From assembly GCF_002117485.1 (NCBI RefSeq), contig NZ_CP021033.1, forward strand, positions 62,001 to 126,000: 64,000 nt of DNA, given 5' to 3'. This DNA comes from Rhizobium sp. NXC14. Lineage in GTDB: Bacteria > Pseudomonadota > Alphaproteobacteria > Rhizobiales > Rhizobiaceae. The notes under the pieces were generated by a model. That model did not search any database and was not told the DNA's origin. It was given only the letters and a program-made list of their open reading frames with translations. Of the stretch, positions 36,177 to 46,800 are shown one piece after another. Both the position numbers and the translations under genes were made by a program. Every line of letters begins with the position of its first letter. Positions within the stretch are counted from its first letter, which is position 1.

Positions 36177-36881
36177 TCAAGCTGCGGCATAACCGCCGTC
36201 GACCGGCAGGATAACGCCGGTCATGAAGCCGGCCGCTTCCGAGCACAGGAAGACGATCGGGCCGGCGACGTCTTCCGGTTTGCCCCAGCGGCGCATCGGC
36301 GTGCGCTGCAGGATAGGCTCTGCTCGGCTCGGGTCTTCGTAGAGGGGACGGGTCAGCTCGGTGGCGATCCAGCCGGGGGCCACCGCGTTGACCCTGATAC
36401 TGTCAGCCGCCCAGGCAACGGCCAGAGATTTGGTGAGCTGCGCCACGCCGCCCTTGCTGGCGGTGTAGGCCGGCACGGCCGGTCCGCCGAAGAATGACAG
36501 CATGGAAGCGGTATTGACGATAGCGCCGCCCTTTCGAGCCAGCAGCGGCCTTGCTGCGACACAAACCCGCATCGTGCCCGAGAGATTGACGTCGATGACC
36601 TCCGAGAAGGTGGCGGGATCGAACTCCGCGCCGCCGCGCCGAATGAGCCCGGCGCAATTGACGACTGCATCGAGCCTGTCGAATGAACCGACCAGCCTCT
36701 CCACGGAGGCCTGGTCGCGCACGTCGAGCACGACGCCGGCAAGACACTCTCTCTTCGGCATGGCGGCGATTTCGGCGGCATCGATCCCCGTCGCCGTCAC
36801 ACGATAACCTGCGTCACGAAGCGCCAGGGCGGCGGAAAGCCCGATACCGCGGCCGCCACCTGTCACCAGTGCATGTTTCAT
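36177..36881 (-). CDS. SDR-family oxidoreductase
   Basis: 234-residue classical short-chain dehydrogenase: TGGGRGIG cofactor loop, NCAG motif (usual NNAG changed), Ser in NTASMLSF, YTASK (Tyr/Lys), and the C-terminal PVDGGYAA typical of FabG-like/gluconate-type dehydrogenases. First gene of a two-gene minus-strand operon with the cupin. Probably NAD(P)-dependent oxidation of a sugar or polyol. Confidence 0.86.
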   Translation of the reverse strand: MKHALVTGGGRGIGLSAALALRDAGYRVTATGIDAAEIAAMPKRECLAGVVLDVRDQASVERLVGSFDRLDAVVNCAGLIRRGGAEFDPATFSEVIDVNLSGTMRVCVAARPLLARKGGAIVNTASMLSFFGGPAVPAYTASKGGVAQLTKSLAVAWAADSIRVNAVAPGWIATELTRPLYEDPSRAEPILQRTPMRRWGKPEDVAGPIVFLCSEAAGFMTGVILPVDGGYAAA

Positions 36882-37313
36882 ACGCCAACCTCTTCGCTCA
36901 GGAATGCCAGACCGTCGCCTCTCGGTTATAGGCGCTGCGGCCTCGAACGAAGCGCACTATCGACCCTGTCGCTGTGACCTGTCGTATCGACCGTCTGCAC
37001 CTTCGCCTGGAATGCGGATGCGTTCGCTCGCGGACGCGACGAATGCGCCATGCAAGCCCATCTTCAGTCCGAAGAGTGGTCTGCCAAGCTTCGGCTAAAA
37101 ATTCACGTTAGCATTCGTCTCGTCAAGGGCCGGTCAGGCGGTCGCATTCTCCAGAGTAGCGAAGATGACGTTACAAAGCGAGTGATCGAATGGGCGATCG
37201 CGCGAGTACGCTCGAGCGGAACGCATCTTGCCGTCGAAGGCTCTCTTCGAACCATCCGCGCCCGCTTAACATCATAAGACGCAGAAAGCCGACATCAAGA
37301 GCGAGGCAGGATA
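36882..37313. other. gap without recognisable genes
   Basis: Short frames on both strands, none with convincing composition. A 75-codon plus-strand ORF at 37050-37277 starts at an ATG without a ribosome site and resembles nothing known; it may be decayed sequence. GC is slightly lower than in the flanking genes. Confidence 0.3.
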
Positions 37314-37331
37314 CGCTGACAATGTCCCCGA
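37314..37331 (+). repeat. 18-bp direct repeat, copy 1 (left of parDE)
   Basis: CGCTGACAATGTCCCCGA, identical to 38195-38212. The two copies bracket the parDE module at a distance of 881 bp. Confidence 0.75.
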
Positions 37332-37401
37332 TGCTCCGGTATTGCGTAATTGGATAGCACCGCCACCAGACTGAGAGTTGCCTAGGTGCATGTAGGCCTT
37401 G

Positions 37402-37743
37402 TCACGCCAGCATACGTGCGAGCATATGTCTAATATGGTCCTGCGCCCCGTGGAAAACTGCGGCAATAATGATCCTGCGACTATTCTCTACGGGTAAGAA
37501 CCAGACCGCCGCCTTGTCCCGCCGAAGAAACCGGATCCCAGGGTAAATGTCGGGGCGCAATGTCCCGATATAAGGCGTATCGACGAGACGGTCGATTTCG
37601 ACACGCAATTTACGAATTCGTTCAGCGGTACGCTCCAAAGCCTCGTCAGGCGAGTCTCCGAGTTCGACATAGGAGTCGAAGAGATGATCGAAAATCAACT
37701 CAAAATCGCGCGCGACATCCTCGGAATATTCAAGGGTCCACAC
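37402..37743 (-). CDS. parE: ParE/RelE-family toxin
   Basis: 113-residue toxin of the ParE/RelE fold, with the typical opening WTLEYSEDVARDFELIFDHL, the RKLRVEIDRLVDTPYIG middle, and the strand pair around IRFLRRDKAAVWFLPV. ParE toxins inhibit DNA gyrase, RelE types cleave ribosome-bound mRNA; the sequence is nearer ParE. The start overlaps the antitoxin gene by 14 bases, the usual antitoxin-toxin order. Confidence 0.88.
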   Translation of the reverse strand: MWTLEYSEDVARDFELIFDHLFDSYVELGDSPDEALERTAERIRKLRVEIDRLVDTPYIGTLRPDIYPGIRFLRRDKAAVWFLPVENSRRIIIAAVFHGAQDHIRHMLARMLA

Positions 37744-38005
37744 GAACAGCCCGCCGCTTCCGGTCGATCATTGTCTCGACGCGGCTTTCCATTTCCGTCG
37801 TGGAAGTCATCGGGCCATTCAAACGCCGCTGGAACAACTCGCGAAGGGCTGCCGTTTCGGCGGTCTCGCTTTCCGTCTTTTGGCGGAGAAGCTCCAGGCC
37901 CTGCTGAAGAACGGAACTCATGCTGGAATACCGGCCGCTCTCCACCAGCGACCGGGCAAACGCGTCCTGCTGGTCGGTCAGCGAGATCGACGATTTGACA
38001 CTCAT
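37730..38005 (-). CDS. parD: ParD-family antitoxin
   Basis: 91-residue antitoxin: N-terminal ribbon-helix-helix DNA-binding domain (SSISLTDQQDAFARSLVESG, then RYSSMSSVLQQGLELL) and a charged C-terminal tail that would wrap the toxin. First gene of the pair. A 7-1-7 palindrome lies 26 bases upstream, the likely autoregulatory operator. GGAG lies 8 bases before the ATG. Confidence 0.9.
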   Translation of the reverse strand: MSVKSSISLTDQQDAFARSLVESGRYSSMSSVLQQGLELLRQKTESETAETAALRELFQRRLNGPMTSTTEMESRVETMIDRKRRAVRVDP

Positions 38006-38030
38006 CCGTTTATCTCCATCGAGCCCAGTT

Positions 38031-38045
38031 TGCTACTCAGTAGCA
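38031..38045 (-). promoter_or_regulatory. palindromic operator of parDE
   Basis: Perfect inverted repeat TGCTACT-C-AGTAGCA just upstream of parD, a typical position and size for ribbon-helix-helix antitoxin binding. Confidence 0.6.
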
Positions 38046-38194
38046 CATTTATTGATCTACCGAAAGCCTTCGTCTATCGTGATGAAGGCAGGCTGCGCTA
38101 TTGGTGTTTGCTACTAACCGCACGTTTCCAGAGAAACGAGTTCATCTGCTTTACGACCAGTGGCACATGGCCATTGTGGCCAAGTGATCCGGCG

Positions 38195-38212
38195 CGCTGA
38201 CAATGTCCCCGA
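38195..38212 (+). repeat. 18-bp direct repeat, copy 2 (right of parDE)
   Basis: Exact copy of 37314-37331 in the same orientation. The flanking bases differ on both sides, so the identity is limited to these 18 bases. Confidence 0.75.
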
Positions 38213-38330
38213 GCCCCTTGTATCTCTTTGATTTTGCTCACTTGGTTTGTGGCTTTCGCACCTAAAACACGGTTCTCGCACTTATATCGATGACCCTCAT
38301 TTTGAATCTAAGTGACAACATGGCAAAGAA

Positions 38331-38354
38331 AAACCCGCCGGCGAGGGCGGGTTT
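38331..38354 (-). terminator. strong terminator of the minus-strand PIN/HTH genes
   Basis: Perfect 9-bp stem (AAACCCGCC with GGCGGGTTT), 6-base loop; on the minus strand it runs into TTTTTCTTT. It lies 22 bases after the stop at 38377 and supports that frame as genuinely transcribed. Confidence 0.85.
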
Positions 38355-38376
38355 GATTAGGGCTTATGCCTGGTTC

Positions 38377-38589
38377 TTAAGGATCGAGTTCGTGCCGATA
38401 GAAGAACAGCGACCGACCGCACGAGCTTCTAATAGCCGGATGGACACCAGCTTTTCCAAACTTGCGTACCACGTCCGCCGGTAGCTTGCCCGTCTTTTTG
38501 GCGATCGCAGAGACAGCGACATAGCGCCGGTCGAACTCATCGACCGCTTCCTTTGTAGTCAGGATGGCCGTGCCGAAGGCTGTTCTCAT
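38377..38589 (-). CDS. small protein with helix-turn-helix-like character
   Basis: 70 residues, not assigned to a family. The second half (AKKTGKLPADVVRKFGKAG, then the ending LFFYRHELDP) resembles small excisionase/MerR-like DNA-binding domains whose last strand reads FxRxDLD. The ATG at 38589 follows GGGTGGGGG and overlaps the end of the PIN gene by 53 bases. The strong terminator right behind it supports expression. It could be a regulator or partner of the PIN protein, or the remnant of a larger gene (the frame is open to 38703). Confidence 0.5.
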   Translation of the reverse strand: MRTAFGTAILTTKEAVDEFDRRYVAVSAIAKKTGKLPADVVRKFGKAGVHPAIRSSCGRSLFFYRHELDP

Positions 38590-39115
38590 ACCCCCACCCT
38601 GGGGGCGGATCGATATCCCAATTGTCGCGGGCAGGATCATAAAGGCCGGGCAACGGGAAGAAGCAGTGGATGTGAAGGAAGTCCCTCGTGTTCCGGGTTG
38701 CAACTGGAATGCCGTGGACGATCGAGATTGCGGCGATCATCGCATCCGCGCCAAGCCTGATCTTGTTGTTTTTGATCTCCTCACCGTGCCTGTTGATGCG
38801 AGGCGGGGTCTCGAAGATGTGTCGAAGTGGTGGACAGGCTGCCATCCGACCAAGTAGCCGGCTTCCGGCGATGCCAAGATCGAGGACCTCGAGGTTTTGT
38901 TCGAGAAGCTCCTCGAACCATTCAAGCACATATCCGGCCTTGGTGGGATTGTGCCGCTCGGCGAGCCTTATTCCGTATTCGGTTTCATAGATGACGATGG
39001 AGGGAATGGCGACTGCGCCTCGCGGAAGGCTCCCAAACCAGTCTAATAGCCAATCAGGTGGTTCCGGAAGGTGAGCGTCACCTATGATGTTCGTATCAAC
39101 AATGATCTTTGTCAT
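38537..39115 (-). CDS. PIN-domain protein (VapC-like toxin)
   Basis: 192-residue PIN-domain nuclease, larger than typical VapC toxins (about 130). Acidic residues expected of the active site are present: KIIVDTNIIGD (Asp7), the Glu of VIYETEYGIRL, LGADAMIAAISIVHG and VATRNTRDF. Members cleave RNA, often initiator tRNA. No ordinary antitoxin gene precedes it on the same strand; the nearest candidate is a Phd-like gene on the opposite strand 95 bases upstream. The extra C-terminal 40 residues are Pro/Gly-rich. Confidence 0.8.
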   Translation of the reverse strand: MTKIIVDTNIIGDAHLPEPPDWLLDWFGSLPRGAVAIPSIVIYETEYGIRLAERHNPTKAGYVLEWFEELLEQNLEVLDLGIAGSRLLGRMAACPPLRHIFETPPRINRHGEEIKNNKIRLGADAMIAAISIVHGIPVATRNTRDFLHIHCFFPLPGLYDPARDNWDIDPPPGWGYENSLRHGHPDYKGSGR

Positions 39116-39210
39116 CAGGGCGCCATCGAAAAACTATCGAACCGATCTTTAGCTTTGCTAGGGCGTCGGCATTTGTTAAACGTTTAAGAAACTGAGTCCT
39201 TGGAGTATTC

Positions 39211-39399
39211 ATGGTATCTCGAAGCGTCTGGACCGCCGAGGAAGCCAAAGGTAATTTTGTGCGGTTGCTTGAGCAGGCACGCAACGATGGCCCGCAGGAG
39301 ATTCGCGATACCACGGGGATCTACGAACTCCAGGTGAAGCAGGACTTATCCAAAGGCGACGCGGCCAATTTCCTAGCCGCGAGGCGCCCTAAGGGCTAA
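39211..39399 (+). CDS. short Phd/YefM-like antitoxin
   Basis: 62 residues with the Phd/YefM beginning (WTAEEAKGNFVRLLEQA followed by GPQEIRDTTGIYELQV), but the C-terminal toxin-binding part is reduced to a short basic tail, so it may be a truncated antitoxin. GGAG lies 6 bases before the ATG. It is divergent from the PIN gene rather than in the usual tandem order; whether they form a pair is not clear. Confidence 0.55.
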   Translation: MVSRSVWTAEEAKGNFVRLLEQARNDGPQEIRDTTGIYELQVKQDLSKGDAANFLAARRPKG

Positions 39400-40332
39400 A
39401 TTTCGGGGCCTGCCGCAAAGGATTCGTTAACCGTCATTGCAGAATTACAGGCGTCGGAGCGAAGCGTTCCTGCTTTGCACGCCTAGGTCAGGCTGACGTT
39501 ATGCGTTAGGTAGCGCTGCCAAGAACCGCAGACGCCTGGCGGTAGGCCATGCAGGTCGTCTGAATCTACCAAATGCAGTCATCATCCATGCGCGAGAGGC
39601 TGCCGGCTCTATCGTGATGTTCGGGCGCTGCGTATGATGAAGAAGAGGGCGCCTACGAGCTCGAATCGGATCGCCCTGGGTTCGCCGGCGTTTGTTGCGA
39701 TGATGGACGACGACAGCGGCGCGCGCGGTTTGTCGCTACGCCATTCTATCCGCCGCGCGGGAGTGGCTGTTTCGACGGCTTCGGAAGCGGCGAGTTAGAC
39801 CTGTGAAAGGCTCTACTCATGCAAGCAATTAAGAAAAATTTCACTTGCAATTGCATTTTCGACTTGTAATCTCACCGCTGCTGTCGTGGCTCTCTGGATA
39901 CAACTTACGATCAGCCAGCTTGGGGTAGGGGAAGACGTGAATGCTGCTGCAACAGGAGCATGAGAGCAACTGCATCTCTGTAGGAAAATGGGCGCAGATT
40001 GGGGGCGGGGAAGGCCGCTATCCGTTTGGGTCAGACGGCAGGACCAATGAACCCATGCTGAGTTGCGCCAATCGTGCGGGCTCAGTCTCTCTCCTTTGGT
40101 GACCCATCCGTTGGGCGTGACCAGTCTCAATCGCAGTTCCTAGACGATTGCTGTATCGGTATCCTTGTGTGGCGCTAGTCGTCTCGCAATCGAGATGATG
40201 CCAATTAAGCTGCGAGATGTGTCAGGTCATGCGCCTATGAGCGCCAGCAGTTCTCCCAAGAATGACGGCATCCCTGTAACCGGATTGTCGTCGACGCATA
40301 CCCCCGTGCAAGATTAACAATACGGAAGCAAG
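39400..40332. other. 933-bp gap without convincing genes
   Basis: Base composition is mixed and no frame looks coding. A minus-strand ORF at 39813-40130 has shadow-like composition. No inverted repeats or transposase fragments were recognised. The promoter of the RTX operon should lie near the right end; no clear -35/-10 pair stood out. Confidence 0.4.
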
Positions 40333-40845
40333 ATGTCATCTGAGCCTAGGTCGCTGCACAAGGAGTGGGGGCTGTTGCCCCTCGCTTTGAGTGGAGTTGC
40401 GACGATATCTGTAATTGTCCTCGCAATTTACTATTCGAACCAAGTTGGTACCCCGCTAATCTACAAAGGCGGCAAGTACATACAATGCGATGATCGGTCA
40501 GTCGCAGCAATAATAAATGCTATAGTATCCGTGTATAAATACCCTGGCTTTGCGCTGGTAGCTATTTCGTTTATTTCTCTTATTTTTTGCTATGTTTATG
40601 ATAGAGGCATGATTGTATTTATACTTATTTGCTTCGTAATTTTTAACTATCCATTTTTTGGTTCAATCTTGGACGAATCCAATCTCATCTTGAGCGAATC
40701 TTCAATTGAGACGCTGTGCGAGCGGGGGAATTACGCGTCTGTTGTGATGCAACTTCCGATATTGTTTTTGTCATCTTATGTGATCACAGGAAATATTGTT
40801 TTGATAGCCAAGCGGTGGCTTAGAGGGAGAACGAATAATGGCTGA
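40333..40845 (+). CDS. four-helix membrane protein heading the RTX operon
   Basis: 170 residues with four hydrophobic segments (about 15-34, 70-89, 92-112 and 137-160) and short loops; two loop cysteines (YIQCDDRS and ETLCERG) may pair outside the membrane. No family recognised. GC and codon use are clearly lower than in the surrounding genes, a sign of recent acquisition. It overlaps the start of the giant RTX gene by 8 bases, so the two are co-translated. A small membrane protein stitched to a secreted giant could be an immunity or assembly factor; this is inference. Confidence 0.7.
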   Translation: MSSEPRSLHKEWGLLPLALSGVATISVIVLAIYYSNQVGTPLIYKGGKYIQCDDRSVAAIINAIVSVYKYPGFALVAISFISLIFCYVYDRGMIVFILICFVIFNYPFFGSILDESNLILSESSIETLCERGNYASVVMQLPILFLSSYVITGNIVLIAKRWLRGRTNNG

Positions 40846-43800
40846 GACGAGAACTTGGGATCAGTTGGCTGACGTCTTTGATTATTTGGGAGCCGTCGCG
40901 GCGGGCGCCGCCCAGTACTTTCCGCAATATCCGGCACTGAAATACGTAGGGCCAATGCTTATAGACGGTCTCGGCCAGATAGCCGGCGCGGCGACGCCCG
41001 ACGACCCGACTGCGGGTCTGCCGGAACAACTGCGCGACTCGGCTGCCAAGTTCTTAGGCGGCGTTGTCGGAGCGGCGCTAGCGCCAGCAATAGCCGACAT
41101 GGCGGGACTCGCTCTGTTTTTCGGTGGCGGAATAACAGCGGGGCCTTTGCTTTCGGCGATACTGCTGGCGGGCGCTACATACATTGCCGGCAAATATATG
41201 GGTGAAGCATTCGCAGGTATCGGCGATCTGCTTTTCGACCCAGATTCGCCGCTGGTGAACCTGCTTCGGGATCCACTTGTTCTCGATCTTGATGGCGACG
41301 GCATTGAGCTGACGGCATTGGCCGGCTCGGCCACGCACTTCGATTATGGGCAGGATGGTTTCGCCGAGCGTACGGGGTGGGTTTCCGCCGATGATGGCAT
41401 TCTTGTTCGTGACGTTAACAGAAATGGGACGGTAGATGGCGCTGGCGAGCTTTTCGGATCCCCCACTCAGGATGGTTTCGCCGTCCTGGAAACGATGGAT
41501 TCGAACGGTGACGGCCGTATCGACATTGCAGACGCCGGGTTCCAGGATTTGTATGTTTGGCAAGACTCCAACCAAAATGGCCAAGCGGACGCAGGCGAGC
41601 TAAAGCACCTTTCCGATTTGGGTATCAATTCAGTTTCGGTAATCCGGCAAGCGGTGGGATCGACAAACCAAGGTAATGTTGTTGGCTATGAGGGGACGTT
41701 CACGCAGGCCGACGGCACCACCGGGGCCTCCCAGACAATCTACTTTCAGACAGACGACCGCGACACTGTCGGGGACAATACTCCAGATTTTGTTGCACCC
41801 CAGGACGTAAAGCAACTTCCTCAGTTGCCAGGATCGGGACAGTTGAATTCGATAGCATGGGTCGCGACAAACGACCCAGAATTCAAATCCGATTGGCTTG
41901 CATTGACCGATGCTGCCGCGGGCCTTTCGTTCGATGATCTGAAAAGTCAGTTCCAACAGCTTCTGCTTCGGTGGGCAGGTGTGGACGATATCGATTCGAC
42001 GTCGCGCGGCCAGTTTGTCGACGCCCGTCACCTTGTATTTATCGAAAAATTCTTTGGTTCCGAATATCAAGAAATCCGAAGTGGAAATCAGACAACTACA
42101 TCGCCGAGCACCGAGCAATTCGGAGATCGTATCGAATCGAGTTTCGACAGTATTACAGATCTTCTATTGTCGAATTTCCTCGCCCAAACAGACATGAGCA
42201 AATTCATTCGAACGGGCGACATCAATGCACTCGTTTCCAGCCCTTACTTCGCGTTAGGTGTGCTAACCTTGAATGGCAGCGAGGACGCGCCAGACCTCAA
42301 GGAGCTCGTCGAACAGGCTTCCACGCTCTTGCTGGGCGCGCGACTTGGCGAGATGGGCGCCACCGCCGAGTTACTTGTCAAAGGCTTTTTGGGGTTGGAT
42401 GGGATGGCGGCCTCAGCCTTTGACGGTGATCGAGTGGCCTACCTGGCCGCTCTCCGGCCACAACTTGATCTTGTGGCCGACTCAACTCTGTCAGCGATCG
42501 TCACATCCATCGCCGATGGCAGCGTGCTTGAAGGAAGCGTCGAAGCTAATGCCCTAATCGGCTCGTCGGAAGATAATGTCTTTATTGCTGGAAAAGGAAA
42601 CGACGTCACGGTTGGGGGTGCGGGCAGCGATCTATACATCTATAGCGCCGGCGACGGCTCGGACTATATTCGCGACTCCTCGGCCTCTCTTGTAGAAAAC
42701 GATCGCCTCTTCCTGACCGATCAACGGAGTTCGGACCTGACGTTCGAACGGACGGGTAACAGTCTCCGAATTGGATTTGTCGGCAAGAGCGAGACGATAA
42801 TCTCGGAGGACTTCTTCCTCGAATGGGGCAAAGAAAACCGGGGCGTCGACAGCATCATACTTGGCGATGGCGCGATCCTCAGCCGAGAGGACATTCGAGC
42901 TCGGACGACTACGACCAGCGCCGGCTCCTCGCAGATAAACGACAGCGCGCTTGACGACATCATCCATGGGACGAGCAACCATGAAGAAATCCGCATCAGT
43001 GGAGGCAACGACACCATCCTCTATTCGGAGGGAGATGGTTTCGACATTATAACGGACACGTCGGGGAATGCCGCGGAAAAGGATGTTCTGAATCTCGGCC
43101 AGCTTAAACCCTCGGACATTGAACTTTCGCGCGTAGACGATGCTCTCTTCGTAAAGATCTTGGCGAGCGGCGAGTACATCACCGACCGCTACTTCTTCCG
43201 CAACGAGACGACCATCTCCACAACGGGTGGCTGGGGAATTGATCAAATCCGATTTGCTGACGGCGTTATCTGGAATAGAGATGCGATCAAAGCGAGTTCA
43301 GTTGTTCGCGGCGACGACGCGGCAAATGCGCTGGCAGCCTATTCGACGAGCGATCGATACCAAGGCGGCAAGGGCAACGACTCCATTTCCGGTGGAGCGG
43401 GATCGGACACCTATATCTGGCGCAAAGGTGACGGGAGCGACACGATCATCGACAACAGCTCTGACAGTGTTGGATTCGACAAGCTCGTCCTGAGCGACGT
43501 CGGTCCCGGCGACATCGAGCTGTCCCGCGCGGGCACGAGCTTGAAAATCACGATCCTGTCTACTCGGGAAGTGATAGAGATAACTGACCAGTTCTCCGGC
43601 ATCGATAACATCGTCGATGGCTGGAACAGCACCAAGCTTGGTATAGAAGCTATTGAATTCGGCAACGGCGCCCAATGGTCGCGCGACACGATCATGAAGG
43701 GCATCGTCAATGTGGGTTTGGATACGGAGATTTTCTTCGCCCAGGATCCGCTGAGCGGGGGCGTCATTGTTTCATACTTCGAGGATGAACTCGGCCACCG

Positions 43801-46800
43801 CGGCGATGTGATCGACATCTCTTCGCCCTATTTCAACGGAATGAAATATTCAGGCATCCACGACATAAAATACGGCAGCGAGTCGGACGATTCGATTGGC
43901 GGAGCCAACGTCAACCCCGTAGACTCTACTGTAGCCTCTACAGAAGGCGCCAACTACTTCGACGGCCGCGGCGGAAACGACGTCTTGACCGGTGGGGCCG
44001 GGCACGACGCCCTTATCGGGGGCGATGGTGCCGATACCTTGTATGGCGACACGGCAGGCTTCGAAAGTTCGCTTGATGGAAATGACCAGCTAGACGGCGG
44101 CAAAGGTAATGACGCCCTTTATGGGGCCGGTGGCAATGATTATCTCTCCGGCGGCGACGGCATCGATCAGTTATATGGCGGCACGGGCGACGACTATCTT
44201 TTCGATAGTTCCTCGAGTGGCGGTGAGGCTGGTGTACCCGACGACTACTTCGACGGCGGCAAGGGCGACGACACGATCGTTTCCGCTCAAACTTTCAGCG
44301 CGGCTAACGGTGGCGCTTCCAACGGCAATGACATATTCGTCTATCGCCGCGGCGACGGAAACGACGTGATCTTCGAAGGATCACACTCGATGACTGAGGT
44401 CGACAAGCTGCTGCTTCTGGATATTGGTGCGCAGGATGTGGAACTCACACAGCGAGGCATTGACCTTGTGCTGACTATAGGGTCCACACATCAAACGATA
44501 ACCGAAGCCGGTTTCTTCTGGAATTATGGTTCTGCAAGCCAGGGGATGGAACAGATCATCTTCGATGATGGGGAGATCTGGAACCGTGAATATGTGCGCC
44601 AGCACTTGGTCTTCCGTGGAAGCGATGCGCGTGAGACGATCCAAAACAACGACGGGTATGGCAACACGTTCATTTCCCAGAAGGGCGATGACATCATCAT
44701 CTCGGCGTCTATCCGTGGGGGCGCGAATGGCGGTGCCGCTAACGGTAACGACAAGTTCATCTACAGCCGCGGCGACGGTAACGATCTCTTCTTCGACGGC
44801 TCGCATTCTCAGAGCGAAACCGACACCCTCGTCCTGACCGACATCCGTTCGAGCGAGGTTATCGCATTTAGAAGCGGCATCGATTTCGTCTTGAAGGACC
44901 TGGTGACAGGCCAACTGCTCATCAACGAGGGCTTCTTTTGGAATTGGGATTCCGCAGGTCAAGGCATCGACGTCGTTCAATTTGCCGACGGCGTTTCCTG
45001 GAACCGGACCCAGATGCGGGACAATGCCTGGTATCGCGGCAGCGTCACCAATGACCTCCTGCAGACTGCAGAGAAAATTGACAATATCTTCTTCGGAGAT
45101 TTGGGCGACGACATCATCGTATCGGCCGCTGTTCGAGGCGGAGCAAATGGGGGAGGGGCGACGGGCAACGATCTCTTCATCTATAACCTCGGCGACGGCA
45201 ATGACCTGATCTTCGACGGTTCGTTCTCGCTGTCTGAAATTGATCGCCTGGAACTTCGTGGCATCAACGTTCACGACGTGATGCTCGGCCAGAGCGGTTC
45301 GGATCTCATCATCAAGATCACATCGAGCGGCCAGCAGATCGTCGACGAAGGGGCGTTTTGGAATCGCTCGACCGTCGGTCAGGGACTGGAAGAGATCAAA
45401 TTCGCAGACGGTACTATCTGGAACCGCGAGGACATCAGGTACTGGGCGCAGGAAGGATCGATCTTCTATGGCGGTACAAGCGCGAATGAAACGCTGATCG
45501 GCTCCTATTTCGATCAAAACCTGAGCGGCAACAGCGGAAACGACTTCATCGACGGCAAGGGAGGGTCGGATATCATTCACGGTGATGTCGGCAACGATAC
45601 CCTCGCTCTCAGCGTCGCAAACGTGGGAGAGGTCGATCAACTGGATGGGGGCGCCGGCACTGATACGGTCACCTTCGAGCAGTTCCAGAGTTCGGTCTAC
45701 GTCGACATGGTGGCGAACAACGGCGAAGCCCGCACAGGTGACACGACTTCTGCCTCCACAGCTACGGATCGGCTGATTGCGACCCTGGTCAACAACGAGA
45801 ATCTGAAAGGAACCGCGTTCTCCGACGTCCTGCTTGCAGACGCCGGCAATAACACATTGGAGGGCGGAGCTGGAGATGACGTGATGGACGGGCGCTCCGG
45901 TGACGATCAGCTCGATGGTGGTGTCGGCGCCGATACTTTGCGCGGCGGACTAGGGAACGACACGTACGTATATCGCGCTGGCGACGGCGCGGACGTTATC
46001 TTCGAGACCTTGAGCCAGGGCACTGCCGATACGTTGAAGTTGTCGGGCATTACACCGTCAGCGGTGAGCCTCGTCCGCGAAGGCAACGATCTCAAAATAC
46101 AGTTTTCTGGCTCTTCGGGTGATCAAATCACACTGGTCAATGGCGCGGCCACGCCGGTGGAATTCGACCAGTACGGCATCGAGAAGATTCAATTTGACGA
46201 CGGAACGATTTGGGACGCCGCCGTTCTTCGGCAGAAATCGGTTTACGCTGGAGCCACAGCCGGCAACGACACTTTGACCGGAACGACTGCTTCCGGGGAT
46301 TTTGGCGGCGGAAAGGGCGACGACGTTCTCAATGCCGGCGGCGGAAACGACAACTATATTTATCGTCGTGGCGATGGTTTCGATCGAATCACCGAGGATG
46401 CCAACAGTGGCGTGAGCGATCGCATAACGCTGGTAGACATCACCAAGGAAGAGGTCCTCCTGCATCGCGTCGCGAACGACCTCTATATCGAGATCAAGGA
46501 AAGTCACGCAGGTGCGGCGGACAGCGGCCTGATTTTGGTGAAGGGAACGCTCGGAAGCACATCGCAACAAGGAGTCGAGCAGATCTCGTTCGCCGACGGC
46601 ACAATCTGGTCGGCGACGCAGATCCTCGCCGCCATCTCCAATGCGGGGTGGCTGCCGCCCGCGACCATCACCGGCACGTCCGCAGATGATGTCCTAACGG
46701 GTACGACGAACAACGATATTTTCGATGCCGGTGGTGGTGACGACCGACTGGAAGGCAAAGAAGGCACTGACGTCTACATTTACCGAGCCGGTAGCGGAAG

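Noticed and set aside
39813-40130. 105-codon minus-strand ORF in the gap before the RTX operon
   Set aside because: No ribosome site, Ser/Thr/Pro-rich shadow-like composition, no family.
44381-45640. 419-codon minus-strand ORF inside the RTX gene
   Set aside because: Follows the repeat periodicity of the RTX frame; a shadow.
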